Source: Candidatus Omnitrophica bacterium UBA5776
GTDB taxonomy: Bacteria; Omnitrophota; Gorgyraeia; Gygaellales; Profunditerraquicolaceae
DNA: 24,286 nucleotides
Assembly: GCA_002418595.1 (NCBI GenBank)
Contig: DIEK01000087.1
Location: 1-24,286, forward strand
Reading direction: 5' to 3'
A program made the translations under genes and the position numbers. The notes under the pieces were generated by a model, which had not been told where the DNA came from, searched no databases, and saw only the letters and a list, made by a program, of their open reading frames with translations. Position 1 is the first letter of the stretch. Each line of letters opens with the position of its first letter. Shown here in pieces: positions 13,658-20,919 of the stretch.

Positions 13658-14866
13658 ATGAAGACTATCAAGGAGATCAATGCTAAGATCGGCAGGGGAG
13701 ACGCCGTGGCGGTCACTGCCGAGGAGATAATCGACCTGGTGGCTAAGAAAGGCGTCAGGAAGGTCGCCAGGGAGGTGGACGTGGTCACCACCGCCACTTT
13801 CGGGCCCATGTGTTCCAGCGGGGTTTATTTCAATATCGGCCACTCCAAGCCGAGGATCAAGCTGGGGGGCGGCAGCTGCACGGTCAATGACGTGCCGGTT
13901 TACGCCGCTTTTGGCGCCGTGGACGTCTTCCTCGGGGCTGCCGCCGTGCCGGACGATGATCCCCGCAATAAGGTCTTCCCCGGGGAATTCAAATACGGCG
14001 GCGGGCACGTGATACAGGAATTGGCAGCGGGTAAAGATATCCGCCTGGAGTGCAGCGCTTACGGTACCGACTGCTATCCCCGGAGAAAATTGGAGACACT
14101 GCTTAACATCAGGGACTTAAACGAGGCGGTTCTCTTCAATATGCGCAATTGTTATCAGAATTATAACGTTGCAGTCAACCTCTCCGGCAAGACCGTTTTT
14201 ACCTATATGGGGATGCTCAAACCGCGGCTCGGCAACGCGAATTATTCTTCCGCCGGGCAGCTTTCGCCTCTGCTGAAAGACCCTTATTACCGAACCATAG
14301 GCATAGGCACTCGTATCTTCCTCGGAGGCGGGATCGGTTACATAGCCTGGAATGGGACGCAGCACAATCCCTGCGCCGAACGCGGCAGGAACGGAATCCC
14401 TCTGGGAGGCGCGGGGACGCTTGCGGTTATCGGCGACCTGAAACAGATGAGCCCGGAATGGCTGGTCGGCACGAGTATGGCGGGTTACGGGGTGACGCTT
14501 TCCGTAGGCATCGGCGTGCCTATCCCGGTTCTTGACGAGGAAGTGGTCAGGAGGGCGGCGGTTACCGATGCCGAGATATACGCTCCGGTGGTCGATTACG
14601 GCCGCGATTATCCACAAAGGTCATCCCGCATCATCGCTGAAGTAAGTTACGCGGAACTGCGTTCCGGGAGCATCAAATTACGCGGCAGAACCGTTCCCAC
14701 GGGCAGCCTTTCCAGCTACGCGCGCGCGCGCAAGATAGCCGTGCTGTTGAAGACCAGGATCGAGGAGGGAGAATTCTTTCTCACCGAGCCTTCGGCGGCG
14801 CTGCCGGGGGCCGAGAGCGGCTACAAGGTGAAACCGCTCAACGAAAGGCTTTACAAAAAGGAGTAA
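13658..14866 (+). CDS. hcyB: Homocysteine biosynthesis protein, DUF39/HcyB family
   Basis: A 402-residue protein of the DUF39 (HcyBio, COG1900) family. Its Methanosarcina homologue MA1821 is reported to work with the NIL-ferredoxin MA1822 in making homocysteine from aspartate semialdehyde and sulfide, bypassing O-acyl-homoserine. Conserved features seen are TTATFGPMCSSGVYFN with C52, GGGSCTVNDVPVY with C74, ECSAYGTDCYPR with C132, and GGGIGYIAWNGTQHNP. C52 and C132 are the likeliest catalytic cysteines. The frame is open upstream inside nifU, but ATG 13658 is preferred: it follows AGGGG and gives the family N-terminus. The NIL-ferredoxin gene follows after 16 bases, as in methanogens. Function is strong by family and context, untested in bacteria as far as I know. 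Confidence 0.9.
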   Translation: MKTIKEINAKIGRGDAVAVTAEEIIDLVAKKGVRKVAREVDVVTTATFGPMCSSGVYFNIGHSKPRIKLGGGSCTVNDVPVYAAFGAVDVFLGAAAVPDDDPRNKVFPGEFKYGGGHVIQELAAGKDIRLECSAYGTDCYPRRKLETLLNIRDLNEAVLFNMRNCYQNYNVAVNLSGKTVFTYMGMLKPRLGNANYSSAGQLSPLLKDPYYRTIGIGTRIFLGGGIGYIAWNGTQHNPCAERGRNGIPLGGAGTLAVIGDLKQMSPEWLVGTSMAGYGVTLSVGIGVPIPVLDEEVVRRAAVTDAEIYAPVVDYGRDYPQRSSRIIAEVSYAELRSGSIKLRGRTVPTGSLSSYARARKIAVLLKTRIEEGEFFLTEPSAALPGAESGYKVKPLNERLYKKE

Positions 14867-14882
14867 GGCAAGGAGTGGAAAG

Positions 14883-15290
14883 ATGATCTCCAGAAAAGTG
14901 GTTTTACATTTTCCCCGTAAACTGGTGGAACAGCCGATAGTTTTCAAGCTGGTCAAGGATTACGGGCTTAATTTCAACATCCTTAAGGCTTACGTGACCC
15001 CGGATGAGGAAGGGCTGATGGTCCTGGAATTGAGCGGCGAAGAGCCGGCTTTCGAGAAGGGCTTGCATTATCTGAAGTCCTGCGGGGTGAAGATACAGCC
15101 TTTGAGTCAGGACGTGGTAAGAAACGAGGAAAGATGCACCGATTGCGGTGTCTGCGTGCCTCTTTGTCCGGCGGGGGCTTTGCTGCCGGACAAAAAGAGC
15201 AGAGAGATCGTTTTTTTCGAGGATAAATGTATCGCCTGCGGGGTCTGTGTGCGTATTTGTCCGTTCAAGGCGATGGAAGTGCGTTTTTAA
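14883..15290 (+). CDS. NIL-domain 2[4Fe-4S] ferredoxin (MA1822-like)
   Basis: A 135-residue protein with an N-terminal NIL domain (about 1-75, the ligand-binding fold also found at the end of methionine ABC transporters) and a ferredoxin module with two [4Fe-4S] motifs: C85-TD-C88-GV-C91-VPL-C95-P and C116-IA-C119-GV-C122-VRI-C126-P. AAGGAG precedes ATG 14883. The same DUF39 plus NIL-ferredoxin pair in methanogens is linked to homocysteine formation, where the ferredoxin probably supplies electrons or handles sulfur. No methionine transporter is nearby, which argues against the NIL domain acting in transport. Confidence 0.92.
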   Translation: MISRKVVLHFPRKLVEQPIVFKLVKDYGLNFNILKAYVTPDEEGLMVLELSGEEPAFEKGLHYLKSCGVKIQPLSQDVVRNEERCTDCGVCVPLCPAGALLPDKKSREIVFFEDKCIACGVCVRICPFKAMEVRF

Positions 15291-15497
15291 CGCGCGGCGC
15301 ATGATCCCGAATACCGGCCGGATATTATTGACCGGTTTCAGACTCTGACTTGCAGTTTTGAATGTTCCTTTAACAGGATCGGACAGCCGAACAGGCAAGG
15401 ATTACCCCGGGGGCCTGTTTCGAATAATCAAACAGCTCACTACAAGGGTTTGTCGAAGGATTGCCGGGGGAGCTTTATAACCTGCGGGGACAAAACA
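15291..15497 (+). other. Intergenic region between NIL-ferredoxin and birA
   Basis: In this 207-base gap AACAGGC (15390-15396) pairs perfectly with GCCTGTT (15413-15419) around a 16-base loop with CCCCGGGGG in it; it may be a terminator or an operator. GTTCCTTT at 15364-15371 repeats the 8-mer seen twice before sufC. No promoter, BirA box or small gene was convincing. Confidence 0.3.
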
Positions 15498-16463
15498 ATG
15501 CTTCGGGATAAGATAATCACATTGCTTAAAGAGCGTGAACGATTCGTGCGGGAGGAGGAGTTAACCTCCGCGCTTGGGATCAGCGCGGAGAAGTTGTGGG
15601 AAGAGATGCGCGGGCTGCGCGACAACGGTTACGTGATAGAAACCGTGCCGCATCTGGGTTATAAGATGACTTTTATTCCGGATCGTCTGATGCCGGCCGA
15701 GATAGAAAAGAACCTTACGACGGCCAAGATCGGCAGGCGCATAATTTATTTGGACAAGACCGTTTCGACCATGGACGACGTTTCACGCCTGGCTGTTGAA
15801 GGCGCGCAGGAAGGGACGGCGGTCGTCGCCGAGAGTCAGTCCGCAGGCCGCGGCAGGGCCGGCAGGAACTGGTTCTCCCCTGCCGGGAAAGGCATATATT
15901 TCTCCCTGTTGCTTCGTCCCCCCTCTTCACCCGGACGTCTTTCCCTTCTTACTCTGCTGGCGGCGGTAGCCGTTGCGGAAGCAGTGCATAGCGTTGCCGG
16001 CGTCGTTACCGGGATAAAATGGCCCAACGATATTCTGCTGGACGCCCGGAAGGCGGGAGGTATTCTTACCGAGGCCGGCAGCGGGGCCGGCGGCGCGCCC
16101 TACGTGGTGGTCGGCGTGGGTTTGAACGTGAACAACGAAACTGCCGAGTTGCTGCCGGGCACGGCTTCGATAGCTGAAGCGGCGGGGATGAAGGTGGACC
16201 GCGTGGCCCTGCTTCAGGAGATTTTCTTCAGGCTGGAAACCTATTATAAAGAATTCTGCCGCGGTGAGTACGCTTTGATAATCGATAAATGGCGCGGACT
16301 TAATTCCACACTGGGGAAAAGAGTCAAAGTAATTCTGCCCAGAGGGGTTATAGAGGGCGAGGCGGTGGATATAGAAGATGACGGCGGTCTGCTGGTCAGG
16401 AATGATTCCGGCTTGACGGAAAAAGTAACGGCAGGAGATGTGATACATTGCGGACTCCTTTAA
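15498..16463 (+). CDS. birA: Bifunctional biotin-[acetyl-CoA-carboxylase] ligase / repressor
   Basis: A 321-residue protein with an N-terminal winged helix (about 1-60), the catalytic domain with the biotinyl-AMP loop GRGRAGR at 117-123, KWPND at 174-178 and VGVGLNVNN at 205-213, and a C-terminal SH3-like cap. It joins biotin to biotin-dependent carboxylases; the DNA-binding domain suggests it also represses biotin genes. ATG 15498 is chosen because it follows GGGGA and starts right at the winged helix; an in-frame start 48 bases earlier adds residues with no family match. No biotin synthesis or carboxylase gene is in the window, so the operators it binds are elsewhere. A repeat element begins immediately after its stop. 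Confidence 0.92.
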   Translation: MLRDKIITLLKERERFVREEELTSALGISAEKLWEEMRGLRDNGYVIETVPHLGYKMTFIPDRLMPAEIEKNLTTAKIGRRIIYLDKTVSTMDDVSRLAVEGAQEGTAVVAESQSAGRGRAGRNWFSPAGKGIYFSLLLRPPSSPGRLSLLTLLAAVAVAEAVHSVAGVVTGIKWPNDILLDARKAGGILTEAGSGAGGAPYVVVGVGLNVNNETAELLPGTASIAEAAGMKVDRVALLQEIFFRLETYYKEFCRGEYALIIDKWRGLNSTLGKRVKVILPRGVIEGEAVDIEDDGGLLVRNDSGLTEKVTAGDVIHCGLL

Positions 16464-16543
16464 TCAAACCGCAGAAATCACCGGCTTTCAAGCCGGATTT
16501 GCGAAGCGGCCTTGTCTTTAGTTTCTCTAAGGACCGCCCCGGG
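16464..16543 (+). repeat. Long copy (A) of the intergenic repeat family
   Basis: This 80-base element starts right at the birA stop and runs from TCAAACCGCAGAAATC to GACCGCCCCGGG. Its first 33 bases differ from the copy at 17377 at three positions, and its second half is also closely related. Two hairpins are visible: CCGGCTttcaAGCCGG (16481-16496) and GTCTTTAG/CTAAGGAC (16514-16521 with 16527-16534, one wobble). The remaining 51 bases before the DUF3108 gene show nothing clear. Confidence 0.8.
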
Positions 16544-16594
16544 TTTAGGGTTTGAGCGGGCCCCATTCGGCCTCCCGGGAAAACGAGACGATAA

Positions 16595-17356
16595 ATGACG
16601 CGAGTACCACGAGATAGAATTATATTATGCGTAATTCTCGCCGCCGCGGCGGCGGGCTGGTTTTTAAAAACCGTTATTTTCCGCTCCTCGGAACACGGTG
16701 GAGAAGCCGCTGCATTTTCTCCCGCGCAGGAAGACCCGATAAAAAAATACGTGGGGGAGAAGATCCTGTATCAGGTAAAACTCGGCATACTATCGGTGGG
16801 GACTGCTGAATTCGAACACAGGGATATTGCCGAACTGAACGGCACCGCCGTTCATGTCGTGAATTTTCGCACTGTGCTGGCCCGGTTCAGGGATAATGAG
16901 CTTATTTATTGTCTACCCGGCAGCCTGCTTCCGGTGCGCGTGGAAAGGATGATAGATTTCTGGCCGAAGAAAGAGAGGATAACCGAGGAATACGACCAAA
17001 CGGTTTTTTCTCTTAAGATAACAAGGGAAGAGGGGAAAAGCAGAAGCGAGCAGGTTATCAAGAAAGATAGGGCCATACATAACGCCGTATTGCTGCCTTA
17101 TTATGTCAGGACGATCCCCGGTCTTAAAGAAGGATGGCGGATGAACGTCCAGCTTCCGACGCAAAGCTTCATCGTTTCTCTGGATTCCATAGAAGAAGTA
17201 AAGGTCCCGGCCGGCACTTTCAAGGCTTACCATTTTACGAGTGAACCGCGGAAATTCGAGATATGGATCTCCGCGGACGAAAAAAGAATACCTTTAAAGT
17301 TGAAAGGGACGTCTTCCGCCGGGTACACTCTTTTACTTACCGGTTACAGCATATAA
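16595..17356 (+). CDS. DUF3108 family protein, membrane-anchored
   Basis: A 253-residue protein with an N-terminal hydrophobic segment (about 9-29) lacking an evident cleavage site, then a DUF3108-like beta-rich domain: GEKILYQVKLGILSVGTAEF near 54-73, LPVRVERMIDFWPKKER in the middle, and the VKVPAGTFKAYHF and IWISADEKRIPLKLKG motifs near the end. These resemble periplasmic lipid-binding barrel proteins, so a role at the envelope is plausible, but no family member I know gives a firm function. The ATG has a poor ribosome site. The gene is isolated: it is bracketed by two long copies of the same repeat, one before it and one 20 bases after its stop. Confidence 0.8.
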   Translation: MTRVPRDRIILCVILAAAAAGWFLKTVIFRSSEHGGEAAAFSPAQEDPIKKYVGEKILYQVKLGILSVGTAEFEHRDIAELNGTAVHVVNFRTVLARFRDNELIYCLPGSLLPVRVERMIDFWPKKERITEEYDQTVFSLKITREEGKSRSEQVIKKDRAIHNAVLLPYYVRTIPGLKEGWRMNVQLPTQSFIVSLDSIEEVKVPAGTFKAYHFTSEPRKFEIWISADEKRIPLKLKGTSSAGYTLLLTGYSI

Positions 17357-17376
17357 TGGGCAAACGCGCTGTTTAT

Positions 17377-17474
17377 TCAAACCGCAGAAATCGCCGGTTT
17401 TCAATCCGAGGATAGCTGTGGAGCGGACTTGTCCTTAACTTGTCTAAGGGCCGCCCCGGGCTTCGAGCCCGGGG
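17377..17474 (+). repeat. Long copy (B) of the intergenic repeat family with a terminal GC hairpin
   Basis: The 84 bases from 17377 to 17460 match the copy at 16464 over both halves, with a different central spacer. GTCCTTA (17431-17437) pairs with TAAGGGC (17445-17451); two pairs differ from copy A but remain paired. The end extends into a perfect CCCGGGCT-tcg-AGCCCGGG hairpin, followed by a moderately T-rich stretch, a possible terminator between the DUF3108 gene and mnmA. Confidence 0.8.
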
Positions 17475-17492
17475 GATTTCATTATTATCGAT

Positions 17493-18512
17493 ATGTCAAA
17501 AACGGCGGCGGTCGCTTTAAGCGGAGGAGTGGATTCCGCGGCAGCGGCTTTATTACTTAAATCGCGCGGTTTCCGGGTAATCGGAGTTACCGCTTTTTTG
17601 TCGGGGAACGAGGATATCTGCGCGGCGAGGCGCGCGGCGGCAGAGATCGGCATTGAGCACCGGGTATTCCGTCTGGAAAAAGAATTCGAGCGCAAGGTTA
17701 TCGATAACTTCCGCGCGGAATACGCCAAGGGGCGGACACCCAATCCCTGCGTGCGATGCAACCGCTACATCAAATTCGGGCTGCTGCGCGCCAGGGCCCT
17801 TTCCCTCGGGCCGGATTATTTCGCCACCGGGCATTACGCGAAAATAGAAAACGGCCGCCTTAAAAAAGCGGCCGATTCAGGAAAAGACCAGAGTTATTTT
17901 CTCTACAGTCTTGCTCCGGAGTCGCTCAAGAACACGCTTTTTCCGCTCGGCGGTTATACCAAGGAGGAAGTGCGCCGGTTTGTCTCCGCCGCGGGGTTGA
18001 ACGTTTCTTCCGGCAAGGAGAGTCAGGACGTATGTTTTGTCCCCGGCGGCGATTACCGTTCTTTCCTTGCTTCAGTTCCGGGATTCGGCTGCCTGCCCGG
18101 GGAATTCGTTGATACCGGGGGAAAAGTCCTCGGACGTCATAAAGGGGTGCCGTTTTATACCGTCGGGCAAAGACAGGGCCTGGGTATTTCTTCCGGCCGT
18201 CCTTTGTACGTTAGAGAGGTGGACGCGCGGCGCAACAGGGTGGTGCTGGGCGGGAGACAGGAGGTTTTGGCGGCGGCTTTCATCGTATATAACCCGAGCT
18301 TTCCAGGCGGGCCGTTGAAAAAGAAGGTTGTCCTTAACGTGAAGATACGTTATAATCATACGGAACAACCAGCCGAAATAACGCCATCCGGCAACACACT
18401 AAAAATTGTTTTTCGTTTCCCCCAATTCGCGGTTACTCCAGGACAATCGGCGGTGATTTACAGAGGAGATGTAGTCGTCGGGGGAGGCATAATAAGAAAG
18501 GTATTGGACTGA
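17493..18512 (+). CDS. mnmA: tRNA-specific 2-thiouridylase MnmA
   Basis: A 339-residue enzyme putting sulfur on U34 of Lys, Glu and Gln tRNAs. The ATP-binding PP-loop is SGGVDS at 10-15. The catalytic region reads TPNPC86-VRC89-NRYIKF: C89 matches the usual nucleophile (NPDxxCNxxIKF in E. coli), but the Asp is replaced by C86, giving CxxC. C181 in ESQDVCF is the second catalytic cysteine position. FYTVGQRQGLGI is the central-domain signature. It is slightly short (usual length 350-370). The cysteine trio resembles that of Fe-S-dependent tRNA thiolases. There is no clear SD before ATG 17493. The stop is one base before nadA, so the two are co-transcribed. The desulfurase that normally feeds it is not in the window. 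Confidence 0.93.
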   Translation: MSKTAAVALSGGVDSAAAALLLKSRGFRVIGVTAFLSGNEDICAARRAAAEIGIEHRVFRLEKEFERKVIDNFRAEYAKGRTPNPCVRCNRYIKFGLLRARALSLGPDYFATGHYAKIENGRLKKAADSGKDQSYFLYSLAPESLKNTLFPLGGYTKEEVRRFVSAAGLNVSSGKESQDVCFVPGGDYRSFLASVPGFGCLPGEFVDTGGKVLGRHKGVPFYTVGQRQGLGISSGRPLYVREVDARRNRVVLGGRQEVLAAAFIVYNPSFPGGPLKKKVVLNVKIRYNHTEQPAEITPSGNTLKIVFRFPQFAVTPGQSAVIYRGDVVVGGGIIRKVLD

Positions 18513-18513
18513 C

Positions 18514-19458
18514 ATGTCACCGGTAAGGAACGCGGACAACATCGGCAAAAAGATACAGGAGTTGAAGAAAAAAAAGAATGCGGTAATTCTGGCGCATAAT
18601 TATCAGCTCCCCGAGGTGCAGGACATAGCGGATTTCACCGGAGATTCCCTGGAATTAAGCCGTATCGCCGCCGGGACAAAAGCCGATGTGATCATTTCCT
18701 GCGGTGTGCATTTCATGGCCGAAACTGCCGCCGTACTGTCTCCGGAGAAAAAAGTGATAATGCCGGACATAACCGCCTCTTGTCCGATGGCCGGGATGAT
18801 CACCAGGGAGGAACTGCGCGGACTGAAGGAGAAACACCCCGGCGCTGTCAGCGTCGGATACGTCAATACATCGGCCGCGGTGAAAGCCGAGCTGGATATC
18901 TGCTGCACCTCTACCAATGCCGTCGGGGTGGTGAAGACCGTGGCGGCAAAGATGGAAAAAGAGGGCCGCCGGCCGCAAATAATCTTCGTCCCCGATAAAT
19001 ATCTGGCTTCCTACGTGAGCGCCCAAACCGGGATAAAGCTGATCGCCTGGGACGGGTTCTGTCCGACCCATATAAAGATAAGACCGGAGGACATAAAAAA
19101 AGAGAAAAGATTTCATCCCGACGCGCGCGTCCTGGCGCATCCGGAATGTCTGCCTTCCGTTATAGCCCTCGCCGATGCCGTCCTTTCCACCAGCGGGATG
19201 TCCAAATACGCCCGTTCTTCTTCCGCGCGCGAGTTCATCGTCGGGACTGAAGTCGGTATAATCTACAGGTTGAAGAAAGACAACCCGGGTAAGGAATTCT
19301 ATCCTGCGGCCGAGGCGGCGGTGTGTCCCAACATGAAGCGCACTACGCAGGAAAAAGTGCTTTCGGCGCTGGAGACCCTGCGCGGAGAGGTGAAGGTCCC
19401 GCAGGATATACGCAACCGCGCCCGCAGGGCCATAGACCGGATGCTGGAGACTTTTTGA
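18514..19458 (+). CDS. nadA: Quinolinate synthase A
   Basis: A 314-residue [4Fe-4S] enzyme condensing iminoaspartate and dihydroxyacetone phosphate to quinolinate in NAD synthesis. It has HNYQLPEVQDIADFTGDSLELS at 28-49, with the expected cluster ligands C90 (ASCPMAGM), C183 (GFCPTH) and C271 (AVCPNMKRTT). Other family motifs seen are NTSAAVKAE at 118-126 and LAHPEC at 207-212. The ATG is one base after the mnmA stop. Neither nadB (aspartate oxidase) nor nadC is next to it, which is unusual but not rare; in an anaerobe the iminoaspartate may come from an aspartate dehydrogenase. Its need for a cluster makes it another client of the Suf-like system. Confidence 0.94.
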   Translation: MSPVRNADNIGKKIQELKKKKNAVILAHNYQLPEVQDIADFTGDSLELSRIAAGTKADVIISCGVHFMAETAAVLSPEKKVIMPDITASCPMAGMITREELRGLKEKHPGAVSVGYVNTSAAVKAELDICCTSTNAVGVVKTVAAKMEKEGRRPQIIFVPDKYLASYVSAQTGIKLIAWDGFCPTHIKIRPEDIKKEKRFHPDARVLAHPECLPSVIALADAVLSTSGMSKYARSSSAREFIVGTEVGIIYRLKKDNPGKEFYPAAEAAVCPNMKRTTQEKVLSALETLRGEVKVPQDIRNRARRAIDRMLETF

Positions 19459-19465
19459 ACCGCAG

Positions 19466-20137
19466 ATGAATAATATCCCGGCGATCTACGAGGACGATCA
19501 TCTGGCCGTTTTCAATAAACCGCCCGGACTACTCACCATACCGGCTCCCGGAGGCAGGGAGAAAGATTTTACTTCCCTTCTAAACTCCCGTAACAGGGGA
19601 GAGGACGATTCGCCGCGTTTTCATCCTTGCCACCGCCTCGACCGCGAAACCTCCGGTTTGATAATTTATGCCAAGGGCAAGTCCGCCCAGAAGAAAATGA
19701 TGGATATCTTCCGCGGCAGGGAGGTGGAGAAGACGTATCTGGCCGTGCTGCACGGCAGCCCGGCGGAAGGGAAAAAAGCTATCCGCAGTCCGATAGAGGG
19801 GAAACCGGCCTCGACTTATTATGAAGTGCTGCTGCGGCGTCCGGCTTTCTCCGTGGTCTGCGCGTCCCCGGAAACCGGACGCACCAATCAGTTGCGCATA
19901 CATTTTACCGGAATCGGTCATCCGATCGTTGGCGAGGCGAGGTTCGTCTTCAGAAGGGATTTTGTTCTGAAGGCCAAAAGAGTGATGCTGCACGCCTGGC
20001 AGTTGGAATTCAGGCACCCTTATTCCGGCAAGGGCATCGTTTTGTCCGCTCCGGTGCCTGTCGATATACGCAATTTTTTCCTGAAACACGGCGTGGACCC
20101 GGGACAATTCACGCCGCCGCGCGGCGCGCCGATTTAA
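19466..20137 (+). CDS. RluA-family pseudouridine synthase
   Basis: A 223-residue pseudouridine synthase with the catalytic Asp59 in HRLDRETSG, the opening YEDDHLAVFNKPPGLLTIP and the GRTNQLRIHF signature near 139-148. It has no S4 RNA-binding domain in front, so it resembles the shorter RluA/RluC/TruC-like members acting on rRNA or tRNA. The substrate base cannot be named. It begins seven bases after nadA and is probably part of the mnmA-nadA run. Its last codons include the 12-base palindrome CGCCGCGCGGCG (20115-20126) followed by AT-rich sequence, a weak candidate terminator. Confidence 0.9.
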   Translation: MNNIPAIYEDDHLAVFNKPPGLLTIPAPGGREKDFTSLLNSRNRGEDDSPRFHPCHRLDRETSGLIIYAKGKSAQKKMMDIFRGREVEKTYLAVLHGSPAEGKKAIRSPIEGKPASTYYEVLLRRPAFSVVCASPETGRTNQLRIHFTGIGHPIVGEARFVFRRDFVLKAKRVMLHAWQLEFRHPYSGKGIVLSAPVPVDIRNFFLKHGVDPGQFTPPRGAPI

Positions 20138-20140
20138 ATA

Positions 20141-20168
20141 TTGATTTATACGTCCGTTCTAATATAAT
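20141..20168 (+). promoter_or_regulatory. Promoter of uppP predicting a leaderless transcript
   Basis: TTGATT (20141-20146) and a consensus TATAAT (20163-20168) with a 16-base spacer. Only seven bases separate the -10 element from the uppP ATG, so the transcript should start at or within a base or two of 20176. No purine-rich ribosome site is present in those bases. Confidence 0.7.
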
Positions 20169-20175
20169 AACTGGC

Positions 20176-20919
20176 ATGATAAAATATATTCTTCTCGGCG
20201 CGGTGCAGGGAATGACTGAGTTTTTTCCTGTAAGCAGCTCCGCGCACCTCGTCATATTCCAAAAGCTTTTCGGCATAGACGGGCGCGGGCTGGTTTTCCC
20301 CATCGTCCTTCATCTGGGGACGCTTTCGGCGACCGTGCTGTATTTTCGCCGCGATATCCTGCGGACGCTTTCGGATAGGAGACAGTTGCTGCTGGTGGCG
20401 GCGGCCACGCTGGTCACCGGCGTTATCGCTTACCTGCTCAAAAGTTTTGCCGAAAAGATTTTTTTCTCTCCCGTGCCGGCGGCTTTTACCCTGCTGGCCA
20501 CCGGAACGGCGCTTATCCTGACGGGGAGGCTGCGCGTTTCCGGCAAAAAGGATATTTCCTTGGGTGACGCGGCTTTAATGGGAGCGGCGCAGGGGATAGC
20601 GGTGCTGCCCGGGATATCCCGTTCCGGTGCCACCATCTCCGCACTTCTTTTCAGGGGTATTGAACGCGAGACGTGTTTTAAATTCTCGTTCATTTCCGGG
20701 ATACCGGTCGTGGCCGGCGCAGCCCTGCTGGACGCCCGCGAGATTACCGCGGTCTGCGTGGAATCATGGAGGGAACCTCTGGCCGGGTTCCTTGCCAGTT
20801 TTATTTTCGGTCTGGCCACTCTTGCGCTGTTGAGACGTTTGATTTTAAGGTCCAAATTGCCGTATTTCGGGTATTATTGTCTGCTGGCGGCGGCGGTAAT
20901 CCTTATTTTTCTGAGATGA
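20176..20919 (+). CDS. uppP: Undecaprenyl-diphosphatase (BacA/UppP type)
   Basis: A 247-residue polytopic membrane protein that dephosphorylates undecaprenyl diphosphate to recycle the lipid carrier for cell-wall synthesis. Both signature stretches are present: GAVQGMTEFFPVSSSAH at 8-24 with E15, and GAAQGIAVLPGISRSGATIS at 136-155 with R149. About seven or eight hydrophobic helices can be traced. It is a little shorter than typical members (about 265-275). ATG 20176 is just after a good -10 element and has no ribosome site. The stop overlaps the start of the sugar kinase gene by ATGA. Confidence 0.94.
   Translation: MIKYILLGAVQGMTEFFPVSSSAHLVIFQKLFGIDGRGLVFPIVLHLGTLSATVLYFRRDILRTLSDRRQLLLVAAATLVTGVIAYLLKSFAEKIFFSPVPAAFTLLATGTALILTGRLRVSGKKDISLGDAALMGAAQGIAVLPGISRSGATISALLFRGIERETCFKFSFISGIPVVAGAALLDAREITAVCVESWREPLAGFLASFIFGLATLALLRRLILRSKLPYFGYYCLLAAAVILIFLR

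Noticed and set aside
20766..20915. N-terminal extension of the PfkB kinase into uppP
   Set aside because: The extension reads the uppP coding sequence out of frame and does not resemble kinase sequence; ATG 20916 with an ATGA overlap gives the family start.
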